DNA of 64,000 nucleotides, taken from contig NZ_CP009571.1 in NCBI RefSeq assembly GCF_000764535.1, positions 1 to 64,000 of the forward strand. Direction: 5' to 3'. The notes beneath the pieces are model-generated. The model saw only the letters and a program-made list of their open reading frames with translations, was not told where the DNA came from and made no database searches. This document shows positions 42,533-51,871 of this stretch, in pieces. The position numbers were made by a program, and so were the translations under genes. This stretch comes from Sphingomonas taxi (GTDB lineage Bacteria > Pseudomonadota > Alphaproteobacteria > Sphingomonadales > Sphingomonadaceae). Position 1 is the first letter of the stretch. Each line of letters opens with the position of its first letter.

Positions 42533-44838
42533 CGCAGCTTCGCGAAGTCTGGGTCGGCGGCGATGCCGACGAAGCCGTGCGCTAGAAAGGTGATCGCGCG
42601 CGCGGTCTGCGGGGTCGGCAGAAGCTTGGTGATTAGCGGCGGTGCCCAGGCCGCGAAGCCGGCGAGTTCGAGCATCAGGGCGTCGCGCGCCGTCGCCGGC
42701 TGGCCGTTCGTCGGCGCAGGGGCGGGCTCCTTTACGGCGTTTTGGAAAGCGCTCCAGAACGGCAGGTCGTGTTCGGGATTGTACCAATAGGCCGGCACGC
42801 ACTGGTCGGCAGCGGGCGCCGCGTCGATCGCGGTGTCGTAGCCGGTGCCCATGGTCTTCCATGCCGATGTGCGGCGCGTCTCGGCGGTCAGCTTCTTCTC
42901 GAAAGCCGCGATTCGTGTGGTCTTGTGCGCCTTGATGATCTTCTGGCCACGACGCGCCGGGCCGCGCCGGCAATGGTTGAGGGAAGCGGGGCCGTCCGCC
43001 CTCGTGCGCTTCCTGAAGCGTGCGACTTCCTCACCCGACGCATCGACGGCAGCGAGCATCAGCTCGGTCAGCTCAAAGATGCTCCAGTCGATCTCCAGCG
43101 TATGGGCGCCACCTCCTCGTGTTACTGCCGTCGCTCCGCGCCGATGCGCGGCGAGAATGGTCTGGAGACTGGCGGTGATGAACTCGATCGACGTCATGCC
43201 GAAAAAGCGCGGCAGGTCCTGGCGCTCACGATTGGTCTCGGTGACAACCGCGGATGTCGTGAAGGCGGCCGCGGTGGTCGCGACCGTCGCAACGTCGCGG
43301 TGAGCGAGCTTCGACGTCCAGTCGGTGCTCCCCTGCTGGAGCATGGGCAGGGAATGGGCGAGATCGAGCGGCTGCCCGGCAGCATGCGCCTTGTACACGG
43401 CATGTGAGAGCGCAAATTCGCGTGCGTAGGTCGCGAAGCCGTGGTGGCTGGCGAGCGCTGCATCCATCCTGCGCGACGTCGCAAAGGTGCGTTGCGCCTC
43501 GCGGATCGTCAGCCGTGGCGCGGTCGCGGGCGGGCCGGCCTCGTCGCGATCCGCCAGCGGCCCGCGGGTCCGCACGACGAGCTCGCGCAGGATCGCCCGG
43601 CAGCGCTGGAGTTCGAGCAGCACGGTGACCGCGTCGGCGAAGCCGCCGGAGAAATCCGGGAAAACGCGGTGGCGTGCCGCGAGCCATGGGAAGAGCCGTA
43701 CAGCCTCGTCGACGCGCGCGCTGTGCAGCAGCATGAAGATCCGCGTGGCATCGATGCGGGTGATCGCGGCAATGCGCTGAGCCCGCTCGGCGGTATCGAG
43801 CCCCAGCGTCTTACCCGATGTGTCGAGGAGGTCAGGCAAGCCTTCGATGGCCGTATCCGGCGTGCTGTCCACCATTTGCCGGTCCTTGATCTTCGCCATC
43901 TTGCCCAGCAGGGTCGACCATGATCCCGGCGCGCCGGCGTGATGATCGCGGACGAAGACCAATACACCGTCGATAAGCGTGCGTGCGAGGAGCAGTGCCT
44001 CGCTGACCTGCTTGTTGCGGTAGGCGAGGCCAGGAGCGGTGTGACGTGGTAGCCGGACCAATGGTGCGACCCTGACGATCAGCCGCGCGGCGGCCACGAC
44101 GGCGAGCCGGGACTTGTCCAGGCCGCCCTTTTCTTCTTCGTTGCCCGGTTTATGCGGCATCCGTTCACCGGGCTTGCTGGCGACGCGATGTCGATCGAGC
44201 AGTTCGAGCAGCGTCAGGCAAGCGCGGGCGGCGTCTACGCTGCGCTCGCGGGCGACCTCGACCTGTCGAACGCGCTCTTCCGAGGTTTCCTGGCCGAAGA
44301 TCGCGCTGTTGGCGGCATCGCGCACGGCCTCGGCGATCGTGAGCGCATCGCTGGCCTTCAGCGCGCCGATCATCACCGCGCCGAGCGTGCCGCCGCCGCG
44401 CAGCACGTCCTTGGCGATGCTGACGTCGCTGAGGGTGCAGTTAACCCGCCGCAGCATCGCTTTCGCGGAGGCGGCCGGCAAAGTCGCGGCCTCGTCCTGT
44501 GCAACCGTCTCATCGAGCGACGCCGGCCAGCGCGGCAGGCGCCCACAGAGCACCGAGGTAGCGCTCCGCAACGGATCGTCGTCGGCGACGTAATAGCCGA
44601 TCTTCGGGAGCCGCAACCCGGCGATGCGCAACGATCCTGCGTCGCCAAGCTCGCCCATGAAGTCCCAGCCGCCGACCATGACGTCGGTGAGGCCGATGTC
44701 CGCCGGAAGCCGCAGCGCCGCGATGGCGGCGGTGGGCGTGCCGTCGTCGTGGAACAGTTGCGGCAGCTCGACCGCGAGCCGCCCGAGGAGCTGCGGCACG
44801 TCGGTGCGCAGGTCGTCGTCGAGATCGCGTACGGTCAT
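42529..44838 (-). CDS. Large hypothetical protein of the mobilisation region
   Basis: A 769-residue protein of unknown function. ATG at 44838 overlaps the stop of the preceding gene (44835). It is helical overall, with no membrane segments and no clear enzymatic motif. A KPGERMPHKPGNEEEKGG linker (about residue 235) divides an N-terminal from a larger C-terminal part. The C-terminal third carries a basic stretch (CRRGPARRGQKIIKAHKTTR). It is conserved in context with two small neighbours (same strand, overlapping), so probably part of the element's replication or DNA-processing machinery. Confidence 0.7.
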   Translation of the reverse strand: MTVRDLDDDLRTDVPQLLGRLAVELPQLFHDDGTPTAAIAALRLPADIGLTDVMVGGWDFMGELGDAGSLRIAGLRLPKIGYYVADDDPLRSATSVLCGRLPRWPASLDETVAQDEAATLPAASAKAMLRRVNCTLSDVSIAKDVLRGGGTLGAVMIGALKASDALTIAEAVRDAANSAIFGQETSEERVRQVEVARERSVDAARACLTLLELLDRHRVASKPGERMPHKPGNEEEKGGLDKSRLAVVAAARLIVRVAPLVRLPRHTAPGLAYRNKQVSEALLLARTLIDGVLVFVRDHHAGAPGSWSTLLGKMAKIKDRQMVDSTPDTAIEGLPDLLDTSGKTLGLDTAERAQRIAAITRIDATRIFMLLHSARVDEAVRLFPWLAARHRVFPDFSGGFADAVTVLLELQRCRAILRELVVRTRGPLADRDEAGPPATAPRLTIREAQRTFATSRRMDAALASHHGFATYAREFALSHAVYKAHAAGQPLDLAHSLPMLQQGSTDWTSKLAHRDVATVATTAAAFTTSAVVTETNRERQDLPRFFGMTSIEFITASLQTILAAHRRGATAVTRGGGAHTLEIDWSIFELTELMLAAVDASGEEVARFRKRTRADGPASLNHCRRGPARRGQKIIKAHKTTRIAAFEKKLTAETRRTSAWKTMGTGYDTAIDAAPAADQCVPAYWYNPEHDLPFWSAFQNAVKEPAPAPTNGQPATARDALMLELAGFAAWAPPLITKLLPTPQTARAITFLAHGFVGIAADPDFAKLR

Positions 44839-45197
44839 CGCGCGCATCCCGTATCGTCGGGATCGTTGCCGCTGCGGCGGCGCTCGGCGTCGGCCGCGTC
44901 GGCGGCCTGCCAGCGTCGCCATGCCGTCCACACAGCCATGACATTGGCATCGCGCACCGGCGCTAGTGCGGCCTCCTCGGCGTCGCGCCAGCGCTGCACG
45001 ACCTCGGCGAGTTCGACGATCCTGTCGTGGAGGTCTACGATCTCGCGCTCGCGTGCGCGCAGCAGTGCCGGGCGGTTGGGATCGAAGCCGCGCATGAGAA
45101 TGCCGAGCGCGTCCTCAAGACGCTGCTGCTCGACGACGAAGGGCGCGATGTCGGTGATGGTGATGGCCTGTCCGCGATAGGTGATGGTGATCTGCAA
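44835..45197 (-). CDS. Small coiled-coil protein
   Basis: About 120 residues. TTG at 45197 is preferred: AAGGAAG lies about 9 bases upstream and it avoids overlap with the preceding gene. An initial beta hairpin (QITITYRGQAITITDIAPF) is followed by a long helix (RLEDALGIL...REREIVDLHDRIVELAEVVQRW), likely a coiled coil. Function unknown. Confidence 0.65.
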   Translation of the reverse strand: MQITITYRGQAITITDIAPFVVEQQRLEDALGILMRGFDPNRPALLRAREREIVDLHDRIVELAEVVQRWRDAEEAALAPVRDANVMAVWTAWRRWQAADAADAERRRSGNDPDDTGCAR

Positions 45198-45201
45198 GGG
45201 T

Positions 45202-46053
45202 CTACTTCCTTTCGGTGAAGCGAAGGTTGGCGTCATGGGCGTCTAGCCACCGGGCAGCCTCGCCGCGGCGGACGAGCGTCGGCACGGGCAGGTCGAGCGC
45301 CGCAGCGGTGGTGCGCGCGAGGTGACCCTGGCGGGCATTGGCGAGCCGGTTTGGCCAGGGGTGGTCGGGATGGCCGGCCTGCCAGGTGGCGAAGCGCGAG
45401 CAGTCATCGCGATAGGCGGCGACCGCGCGAAGGTGGCGGGCGTGCGCACCGCGCGCGCGTAAGTCGACGCGGTGGCGCGCGACCAGCGTCGCCAGCATTG
45501 TCCCGGCCGCCGGAAAAATGTCGCTATCCGTTATTGCGGCGCCGAGCGCCGCCAAGTCGGATAGCGGCAATGCCCAGATGCCGTCCCAAGCATCACGGTC
45601 GGCCGCGTCGAAGCCGAAGGCGACGAACGGCGCGCCCAGGCCGAATTTCGGCGCCGCGCGCCAGCGCAGCGGCAGCTCTGTGCCGGTCAGCAGGCCGTGA
45701 TCGTGCAGCATCGCTGCGCCGGCTATCTCCAGTGCGGCGCGGTCGCGCGCGATCGCGGCGGGAAAGAGCTGCAGCACGCACTGGTCTTCGCCTGCCTCGG
45801 CGAGCCGCTCGCAGAACGTCTGCCACGATTGCGCTAGCAGACCGGCGGCAGTGAGGATGTCCGCACTCCCAAGACCGCAGGCGATGGCGAGCCCCCCAGC
45901 GGTCCACCAGTGATGGTGCGGGTGGCAGGCACCACTGGTGTCAGTGGGCGCGTCGAGCAGCGCTGCGATGTGCGCCAGTTCATTGTCGATGGCAGCGAGT
46001 GCGGCGTCGATGTCGTCGAGTGAGGGCAGGGACGAGGGCAGATTGGGGGGCAT
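45202..46053 (-). CDS. Hypothetical protein, first gene of the leftward backbone operon
   Basis: A 283-residue protein without a recognised domain. ATG at 46053 has AAGGAG 7 bases upstream. It is mostly helical, with a His/Trp cluster (CHPHHHWWTAGG) near residue 45. The third palindromic motif lies about 50 bp upstream, so this operon may share control with the recombinase at the other end of the element. Confidence 0.7.
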   Translation of the reverse strand: MPPNLPSSLPSLDDIDAALAAIDNELAHIAALLDAPTDTSGACHPHHHWWTAGGLAIACGLGSADILTAAGLLAQSWQTFCERLAEAGEDQCVLQLFPAAIARDRAALEIAGAAMLHDHGLLTGTELPLRWRAAPKFGLGAPFVAFGFDAADRDAWDGIWALPLSDLAALGAAITDSDIFPAAGTMLATLVARHRVDLRARGAHARHLRAVAAYRDDCSRFATWQAGHPDHPWPNRLANARQGHLARTTAAALDLPVPTLVRRGEAARWLDAHDANLRFTERK

Positions 46054-46091
46054 GGGCGACTCCTTGTTGGAGTCGTCATCGCGCTTGAGCA

Positions 46092-46110
46092 TCGGCTGAC
46101 CCACGCGCGT
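46092..46110 (-). promoter_or_regulatory. Repeated palindromic motif, copy 3
   Basis: Plus strand reads ATCGGCTGACCCACGCGCG, continuing TG. It shares AGCATCG, four variable bases and ACCCACGCGCGTG with copy 1. It precedes the leftward backbone operon by about 45 bp. Confidence 0.5.
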
Positions 46111-46294
46111 GAAACCGCTTTTTCTGCGGTGCCCTAGTCACTGCCGGCGTCGCGGATCGCTGCGCGCCCACGCGCCTCGCTCTGGCGATGCTTCGCTGCT
46201 GAAGCACGAGTCGGGGCCGGAGCGAGCGTAATCGTCCGTTGCTTCAGACCCCGGGTGAGCAGGCGAGTAACAATTGGGGGTGGGGGCGCAATAA

Positions 46295-48493
46295 ATGAAA
46301 TCTGCGATTTCGAGCCCGCGGCCTGGCGGCCGCCGGTCTTCCCCACCCCCCTTTGCTCATGTCGAGATGATGGTCGACGGCACCTGGATCGCGGAGGGCG
46401 ACCGCGTCGTGAAGCGGGCGCTGCGCCAGGATCGCGGCGTCGAGCGCAAGCGCACGCGCGAGGAGAAGCAGAAGAAGGGCACGCGGCTACATGCCGCATG
46501 CGAGGATGCGCGCATCGCGCGCCGGCTGGCTAGGGAACTGGCCGAATGGGAGATCCGGCACCGACGCTGGGGGGCCTCGGTCAAAGTGCACGGCGAGCCG
46601 AAGAAGCCGGCCGGCGGCTCGAAGAAGCTGGCCAGGCTGGCGTCTCCTAGCCGCCGCAGCGAGCCTGGCTATTTCACCGTGCGCGACAGCCAGGGGCGGA
46701 TCGGCATCTACATCCGCGGTGATTACGTGCGCGCCGGTGGCAAGGGCGGAAGACCGGGCTGCGCGGCGGACGGGTTCTTCTACACCATCCGCGATGGCGC
46801 GGCGCTCACCGATGCCGAGGGCAACGCGCTCATCATCTCGAACCTGGGCAAGGATGCCGCCGGGATCGCCGCCGCCTGGACGGCAGTCGAGGCGGTGGCG
46901 CGTGCCACGCGCGCGAACGCCAAGATCCAGTTCCGCTTCGTCCTCGCGCTGGATGACGATGCAAGCGAGGCGGAGATGATCGACGCGGTGCGGCGCTTCG
47001 GCGAGAACTTCGAGGCGCTGGGACTTCCCTATAGTGCGACGATCCACAGGCCCGATCCGGGCGGCGACGACCGCAACTGGCATGCGCACTTCCTGACGTC
47101 GTACCGCCCGGCCGAGCAGGTCGCGCCGCGCGAATGGCGCTTCGCCGACGACCTCGTCACCGCGCTCGACGGCAAGGAAGGGATGCGCACGCTGCGCCAC
47201 CTGTGGGCGCATGCGCAGACCGGGGCGGCCCGCCGGGCTGGACGCGATGTCGAATATACCGGCCTGCCGCATGCCGCGCGCGGACTGGACCTGGAAGCGC
47301 AGACGCATTTGGGCCCGGCGCTCAGCGACCTGGTTGCACGGGGGCAGCACGTGCCCGCACACGCGCGCAACCAGCAGGTTGCGGCGCGCAACGCCGAGCG
47401 TCTGCGGCGGCGCGACCTCGAGCAGCAGCGCGCCGCGCTGCTCAAGGTTCGTGAAGCGGTGATGGAGCAGCGGGCGACGAGGTCGGCTCGCGAGGCGGCG
47501 GCGGGTACCACGGCGGTCCCTGACCCCGTGGCTGCCGCTATGCCGCGAACACCGGCATCGCCCGTGGGTGTCGTTGAACCATTCAACGTGCGTCCCACGG
47601 TCCGTGAGCGGGTGTCGCTTTCGGCTTTGCCGCCGCGACCGCGGATGACCCGATTCGGTGCGCTCGAAGTGCGGTCGGTACCTGCGCCTGCGCCGATGAC
47701 GCCGAGGCGACCCGCGATGGTCACGACGCTGCCCGCGACACCGCTGCCGGCAGCGCGAACCGGCGCAACGACGACGCCCCCCGTCATCGTGTCTCCGACG
47801 GCTCCCCAACAGGCCGCCATGCTCCGGCGTCTTGATGTGCCGCCCACGGCCGTGCGGGCCAGTGCGGTGATCCACCCGACCGCTTCATTTCCCTTCGCGA
47901 TCGCGCGCAATGCGGCGCTGGTATTCGATACCCCCGGTCAGCGCGGGAGACCGTCGCGCGAACCCGCCGACCTGTTCAATATGCCATATATCGCGGCGGT
48001 GCCGCGCGCGGCCGCGTCGATCCGGAGATTGCCCGCGCCTGCCAGTGACGAACCGATCCCGGCATGGTGGGAGCGGGTCGAGCATTATCTGGCGTGGCTG
48101 GCCTGGCGCGAGCGCGAGGACGACCGTGCCCGTACACGGCTCGGGGGCTATGCGGTCCTGCCGCCGGCCTATCGCGCCGCGGTCGAGGCGGTCGAGCGTA
48201 ATCCGCATCTCATCGTCGAGGAGCAGACACGCCCGACGGTGCGCGCCGGCGTACCGTGCGACCTCGCCACGCAGATCGAGGCGGTCGCTGGCGATCCGCA
48301 CTGGCGCGAGTTCCTGCGCCGCGTGCGCAGCGTCGCGCTCGAGCGCGAGGAGCGTGCCACGAGACCGATTCCGGCCGGGCTCGCTGATGCCTCTGCCGCA
48401 TCATCACCCGATGCGCGCGCAATGTCACCGCTCCGCGATCTGCGCGGACCGGAACGGCCGCGTTCCAGAGGATTGCGTCCACGTCGCTTGTGA
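46295..48493 (+). CDS. MobA/MobL-type relaxase-like protein
   Basis: A 732-residue protein. The relaxase core lies near residues 200-300: PYSATIHRPDPGGDDRNWHA then HFLTSYRPAEQ, with the H-x-H metal motif in NWHAHFL, as in MobA/MobL nicking enzymes. The N-terminal 100 residues are very basic. The C-terminal half is Pro/Ala-rich and low complexity, ending in a helical module. No helicase or primase motif is seen. It starts the rightward mobilisation operon. Confidence 0.75.
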   Translation: MKSAISSPRPGGRRSSPPPFAHVEMMVDGTWIAEGDRVVKRALRQDRGVERKRTREEKQKKGTRLHAACEDARIARRLARELAEWEIRHRRWGASVKVHGEPKKPAGGSKKLARLASPSRRSEPGYFTVRDSQGRIGIYIRGDYVRAGGKGGRPGCAADGFFYTIRDGAALTDAEGNALIISNLGKDAAGIAAAWTAVEAVARATRANAKIQFRFVLALDDDASEAEMIDAVRRFGENFEALGLPYSATIHRPDPGGDDRNWHAHFLTSYRPAEQVAPREWRFADDLVTALDGKEGMRTLRHLWAHAQTGAARRAGRDVEYTGLPHAARGLDLEAQTHLGPALSDLVARGQHVPAHARNQQVAARNAERLRRRDLEQQRAALLKVREAVMEQRATRSAREAAAGTTAVPDPVAAAMPRTPASPVGVVEPFNVRPTVRERVSLSALPPRPRMTRFGALEVRSVPAPAPMTPRRPAMVTTLPATPLPAARTGATTTPPVIVSPTAPQQAAMLRRLDVPPTAVRASAVIHPTASFPFAIARNAALVFDTPGQRGRPSREPADLFNMPYIAAVPRAAASIRRLPAPASDEPIPAWWERVEHYLAWLAWREREDDRARTRLGGYAVLPPAYRAAVEAVERNPHLIVEEQTRPTVRAGVPCDLATQIEAVAGDPHWREFLRRVRSVALEREERATRPIPAGLADASAASSPDARAMSPLRDLRGPERPRSRGLRPRRL

Positions 48494-48533
48494 ACGGAGC
48501 GCCGGAAAGCACCCAGAGGAAAGGAAAAGAAGC

Positions 48534-48800
48534 ATGACCTGTACGGATCTTGCTGCCCGGGACGTTGGCCGAGCCACCGCGCCAGCGATGAAAAGCAGGA
48601 GCGGCGGGGGGGCAGGAGCCCCGCGCCGCAAAAAAGGTGAGGGAAGAAGAAGCGAGCAGAAGGTCGGAAGGGAAAAACAGAAGCTCTCCTCCGCCGGCTG
48701 CTCCGGCTCGAGTGCCTCGGCACCGGGCCGCTCGCCTCACCCGCCTCGCGGGCGCTTCCCCTTGCCGGCACGCCGCCATCCCGCTCATGCGACGACATGA
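48534..48800 (+). CDS. Possible small basic protein
   Basis: An 88-codon frame with a strong purine-rich site (GAGGAAAGGAAAAGAAGC) before ATG 48534. The product is rich in Arg, Ser, Gly and Pro and probably disordered. It may be a real small gene or only leader sequence of the downstream gene. Confidence 0.3.
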   Translation: MTCTDLAARDVGRATAPAMKSRSGGGAGAPRRKKGEGRRSEQKVGREKQKLSSAGCSGSSASAPGRSPHPPRGRFPLPARRHPAHATT

Positions 48801-48841
48801 GCGGGTAGAAACGTGTGTCCGGCCCATTCCGGACTGACATC

Positions 48842-49486
48842 ATGCATCATTACACGCTGACCGCGCTCGCCATCGCCACCGTCGATCCCATCCATCTCCT
48901 CGGTGAGGGGGTAGACGAGCACGCTGTCGGCCTCGCGCTCTTCACCTGCGACGTCACCAATGGTCGTGTCGACTTCGCGCTGCGCTGCTCGGTGCTCGAT
49001 CACGGCGACCACCCCGGCGAACTCGGCACCTGGCTTGATCGCCATCTTCCGCCCACCGGCGTGGTTGCAGGCTATGCGCTCGACGAGCGCATCCTGCCCG
49101 CGCTCGCGCGGTTGCCCGCTGTCGCCGGGTCGCCTGTGCTGGCGACGCTGGCGGGCACCCAGTTGCGCATCGTCATCAACCTGCGCGGGGTCGATGACGC
49201 TGGCGAGATGGTGTCGCTGGTCGATGCCTGTGCCGCGATCGGTGCGCCGGCCTCGTGCCGCAATGCCCACGACTGCTTCATCGACTGGGCGTGGTCGCGG
49301 GTCTCGCCGGTCCTGCACGCGCTCCAGACCGATGTTATCGCCACGATGAAGCTCACGCTCCGCCAGATTGCCGCGCGGACCGCGCTCGGCCACGAAGTCG
49401 AGGCACGGCTGCGTCCCGCACTCGAGCTGTGGCTTGCCGCCAGCGACCTGCCAGCCGCGCAGATCCATCGTTCCTGCGCCGCCTGA
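48842..49486 (+). CDS. Hypothetical protein, tandem paralogue 1
   Basis: A 214-residue protein that I cannot assign. It shares a layout with the next gene: short beta strands, an acidic turn, a W-h-x-x-x-L-P-x-x-G-h-h segment (GTWLDRHLPPTGVVAGYALDE) and a helical C-terminus. The acidic strand followed by that segment recalls DEDD-type exonuclease folds, but key residues are not clear. An upstream GTG at 48815 is a possible alternative start. Confidence 0.6.
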   Translation: MHHYTLTALAIATVDPIHLLGEGVDEHAVGLALFTCDVTNGRVDFALRCSVLDHGDHPGELGTWLDRHLPPTGVVAGYALDERILPALARLPAVAGSPVLATLAGTQLRIVINLRGVDDAGEMVSLVDACAAIGAPASCRNAHDCFIDWAWSRVSPVLHALQTDVIATMKLTLRQIAARTALGHEVEARLRPALELWLAASDLPAAQIHRSCAA

Positions 49487-49557
49487 GGCGCGCGCCTTCC
49501 TCATCACCAACAACCGACGCCGATCCCGGCGCCCTCATGCCCAAGGAACCAACTCCC

Positions 49558-50211
49558 ATGTTCACTGACCTTCTGCGCCTCGAGGCGCAGGGCTTCTCGC
49601 GTGCGTCCACCGCCATCGCACTGCGCTCGGTTGCCACCTGTCCGAACCTCTTCTTTCGCCCTCTGTCGCGGCCGATGATCGGGGTGGCGCTGCTCAGCGT
49701 CGTGCCCGAGGCGGGCGGCGGCTTCCACTTCCACGCGCAGGCGACCGCATTGCGGGAAGGCGCGCTGCCGGCGACGCTCGCCGACTGGATCGAGCCGCGA
49801 CTGCCCGCCACCGGCCCGCTCGTCAGCTGGGAAACCGACGATACCCTCGTCACTAAGCTGCGCGGGATCGTCGATACGGATCGGCATCCGCGACTCGCCG
49901 CGCTCGTCGCCGATCCCGGCGAGCGGCTGCGTGTTCTCCCGCACGCGGTGATGGGGCGGCACCGTCGGGGCACTGCGCCCGGCGTGCCGTGCTTCTGCCG
50001 CTGCGCCGCCGAGTGCAGGCCGGAGCTGCCCGCGTGCTTCCTGCCCGACCCCGCCCAGACCGAATGCGAACTCGTGGACGAGGCGGAGACCGCCTGGGCG
50101 ATGTGGGCCGACCTCCACGCCGCCTTCGACGACCATGCGCATCCCGCACGCATCGCGCTGCGCGGGCTCGCCGAGCGCCGCCGCGCGCGCGGTGACACGC
50201 CGCTCCGCTGA
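49558..50211 (+). CDS. Hypothetical protein, tandem paralogue 2
   Basis: A 217-residue protein; ATG at 49558 has AAGGA 9 bases upstream. It resembles the preceding product in order of motifs (DWIEPRLPATGPLVSWETDD) and adds a cysteine group (CFCRCAAEC) near residue 145 that might bind zinc. It precedes a relaxase-like gene and probably belongs to the DNA-processing set. Confidence 0.6.
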   Translation: MFTDLLRLEAQGFSRASTAIALRSVATCPNLFFRPLSRPMIGVALLSVVPEAGGGFHFHAQATALREGALPATLADWIEPRLPATGPLVSWETDDTLVTKLRGIVDTDRHPRLAALVADPGERLRVLPHAVMGRHRRGTAPGVPCFCRCAAECRPELPACFLPDPAQTECELVDEAETAWAMWADLHAAFDDHAHPARIALRGLAERRRARGDTPLR

Positions 50212-50235
50212 CCTCTCCGCCAAAGGACATCGACC

Positions 50236-50955
50236 ATGAACGCCATGACCAACCTTCCCCTGCACGACCGCCGGCCCGTTAGCATCCGCCCGATCTCGGC
50301 ACGTGGCCTGATCGCCATGTCCGGCGACCGGCGCGCCACCCACGCTGGTGCGTATGCGAATTATCTCTACATCACCCGGCAGCGCGGCCATGATGCGCGT
50401 GGCTTCCTCGATTATCGCCACCGCGACGATCTCACCGCGTGGGGGCTGGAACTGTCGGCGAACCATCCATGCTGGGCCGAGGAGCCCGGACGCATCTGGC
50501 GCGAGATCGACGCCGCGTGCGAAGACGGCGCAGTGGACGCGGTGCGGGCTTGGCACATCGTCCTGACCCTACCGGACGACCTGCCAGAACCGGAGTGGGT
50601 GCCGCTGGTGCGTGGCTTCGTGCGCGAGACGCTGGTACGGCGTGGGCCGGCCGTCGCGTGGGCAATTCATGCGCAGCGTGGCGTCGCGGGCGGCTGGATG
50701 ATCCGCCCGCACGCGCACCTCTTGATGACGACGCGCGGGTGGAAGCACAATGCGAGATTTGGGCAGAATATTTCGGCCTGGCGTGGCGCAGCGGTGAGGA
50801 GCGCGATCCACGCCGACTGGATCGCGCTGCTGCCGCCGGTGATGCGGCAAGCGGCAACAACGCCTTACCGCTACGGCGGCTACACGCCGGCGCATCCGGA
50901 CTGTTCGAAAATCGCCCACCACTTCGCCGGTGCGCGATCGGAAGTTTCCTCGTGA
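50236..50955 (+). CDS. Second MobA/MobL-like nicking protein
   Basis: A 239-residue protein with the relaxase signature WMIRPHAHLLMTTRGW (H-x-H metal ligands) preceded by AWHIVLTLPDDLPEPEWVPL, which corresponds to the strand-helix leading to the active site in MobA/MobL. A catalytic Tyr could be in GAYANYLYIT. It is compact and lacks a C-terminal extension. ATG at 50236 follows AAAGGACATCGACC. Two relaxase-like proteins on one element suggests division of labour or different transfer origins. Confidence 0.7.
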   Translation: MNAMTNLPLHDRRPVSIRPISARGLIAMSGDRRATHAGAYANYLYITRQRGHDARGFLDYRHRDDLTAWGLELSANHPCWAEEPGRIWREIDAACEDGAVDAVRAWHIVLTLPDDLPEPEWVPLVRGFVRETLVRRGPAVAWAIHAQRGVAGGWMIRPHAHLLMTTRGWKHNARFGQNISAWRGAAVRSAIHADWIALLPPVMRQAATTPYRYGGYTPAHPDCSKIAHHFAGARSEVSS

Positions 50956-51104
50956 GTTAATCGCGGCGGCCGCGTCGTGTTCGGTCGTCGCGTCAATAGA
51001 TGCTTATCCAGATTTCGAAAGATCTATGAAGTGCAGGCGAGGGCAGAAGGGAAAAACAGGATTTCTGTTCGCGCCTGCGATCCTGCACATAACGGAGCAC
51101 GCAA

Positions 51105-51599
51105 ATGGAAGCCAAAGAGAGCCTGCAGCGTCGGTACCTCCAGACGCTGGGCGCAATGATGGACGAAGACGCATCGGAACGGCGCTGGATGCCCATGGTG
51201 TCGATCGGTACTGCCAGCGCGACCTTCGTCGATGCCGCCTACCACGCGGCCGGTGGCGTCGATCGCGACGTCGTCATCCTGGAACTGTTCGCCGATGACC
51301 GGCGGATCGTCCAGCATCGTATCCAGGCGGCCTATACCGTCGGCAAAGCGCGGCGGCGGGTTCGTGACTGCATGCTGTGGGTGCCTGACGCTGCAGCACG
51401 CGCGGTCATCATCCCGCGTGCCGGACCGGGCCGCTTCAGGATCACGGTCGACGCTGACGGCAGGCTACGGCGTGATGTTGGCTTGCCCGCGGCGGATATC
51501 ACCTTTGGTGCTGCACTGGCGGCAAAGCGCCTGCGCGACATCGCACGTACCACCGTGCCAGATGAGATCATGCCTGTTCTGGGGGTACAGGGGTGGTGA
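51105..51599 (+). CDS. Hypothetical protein at the right end of the element
   Basis: A 164-residue protein of unknown function. ATG at 51105 has GGAG upstream. Mixed alpha/beta, no membrane segment; the start is acidic and the middle basic (GKARRRVRDCMLWVPDAAAR). Last gene before the right attachment site, about 140 bp away. Confidence 0.65.
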   Translation: MEAKESLQRRYLQTLGAMMDEDASERRWMPMVSIGTASATFVDAAYHAAGGVDRDVVILELFADDRRIVQHRIQAAYTVGKARRRVRDCMLWVPDAAARAVIIPRAGPGRFRITVDADGRLRRDVGLPAADITFGAALAAKRLRDIARTTVPDEIMPVLGVQGW

Positions 51600-51736
51600 G
51601 GAAAGTACTGGAGAAAACCAGGCTTACCTCACCATTGCCTAGCACCCGCCAGGGACCGTAGGGCTATTGCCGGGCAGGCGGCACGATGTTTTCACGCTTA
51701 CCAACGTGCGCGCCGTAACAAGTCAAAATGGCTGCA

Positions 51737-51750
51737 TGTCCCCGCAACCA
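51737..51750 (+). other. attR core
   Basis: TGTCCCCGCAACCA, an exact 14-bp copy of the tRNA-fMet 3' end (4663-4676). Six bases to its left is ACAAGTCAAAATGG (51718-51731), whose reverse complement matches CCATTTTAACTTGT at the left end with one mismatch. To its right begins sequence that looks like the original downstream flank of the tRNA. Confidence 0.85.
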
Positions 51751-51757
51751 CCGTTAC

Positions 51758-51784
51758 CGACATTCGAGGCAAGGTCGAATGTCG
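51758..51784 (+). terminator. Hairpin downstream of the original tRNA-fMet
   Basis: Perfect 10-bp stem CGACATTCGA/TCGAATGTCG with a 7-base loop, followed after a few bases by a T-rich stretch. With the next hairpin it probably ended the rRNA operon before the element separated them. Confidence 0.6.
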
Positions 51785-51805
51785 GCTTCGATCAAGTTTT
51801 CTTCT

Positions 51806-51845
51806 CGAAACGCCCGTGAGCGCCGCTCCGGGCGTTTCGTCGTTT
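51806..51845 (+). terminator. Rho-independent terminator of the displaced rRNA operon
   Basis: Perfect 11-bp stem CGAAACGCCCG/CGGGCGTTTCG with a 12-base loop, then TCGTTTT. On the plus strand it has no gene to serve here except the tRNA-fMet now 47 kb away. Confidence 0.75.
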
Positions 51846-51871
51846 TCAGCCTGCTGTCGCGCCTCGACCCA

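Noticed and set aside
45000..51700. Conjugation (type IV secretion) genes making the element self-transmissible
   Set aside because: No VirB/TraG-like ATPases, pilins or coupling proteins are recognisable; only relaxase-like genes are present.
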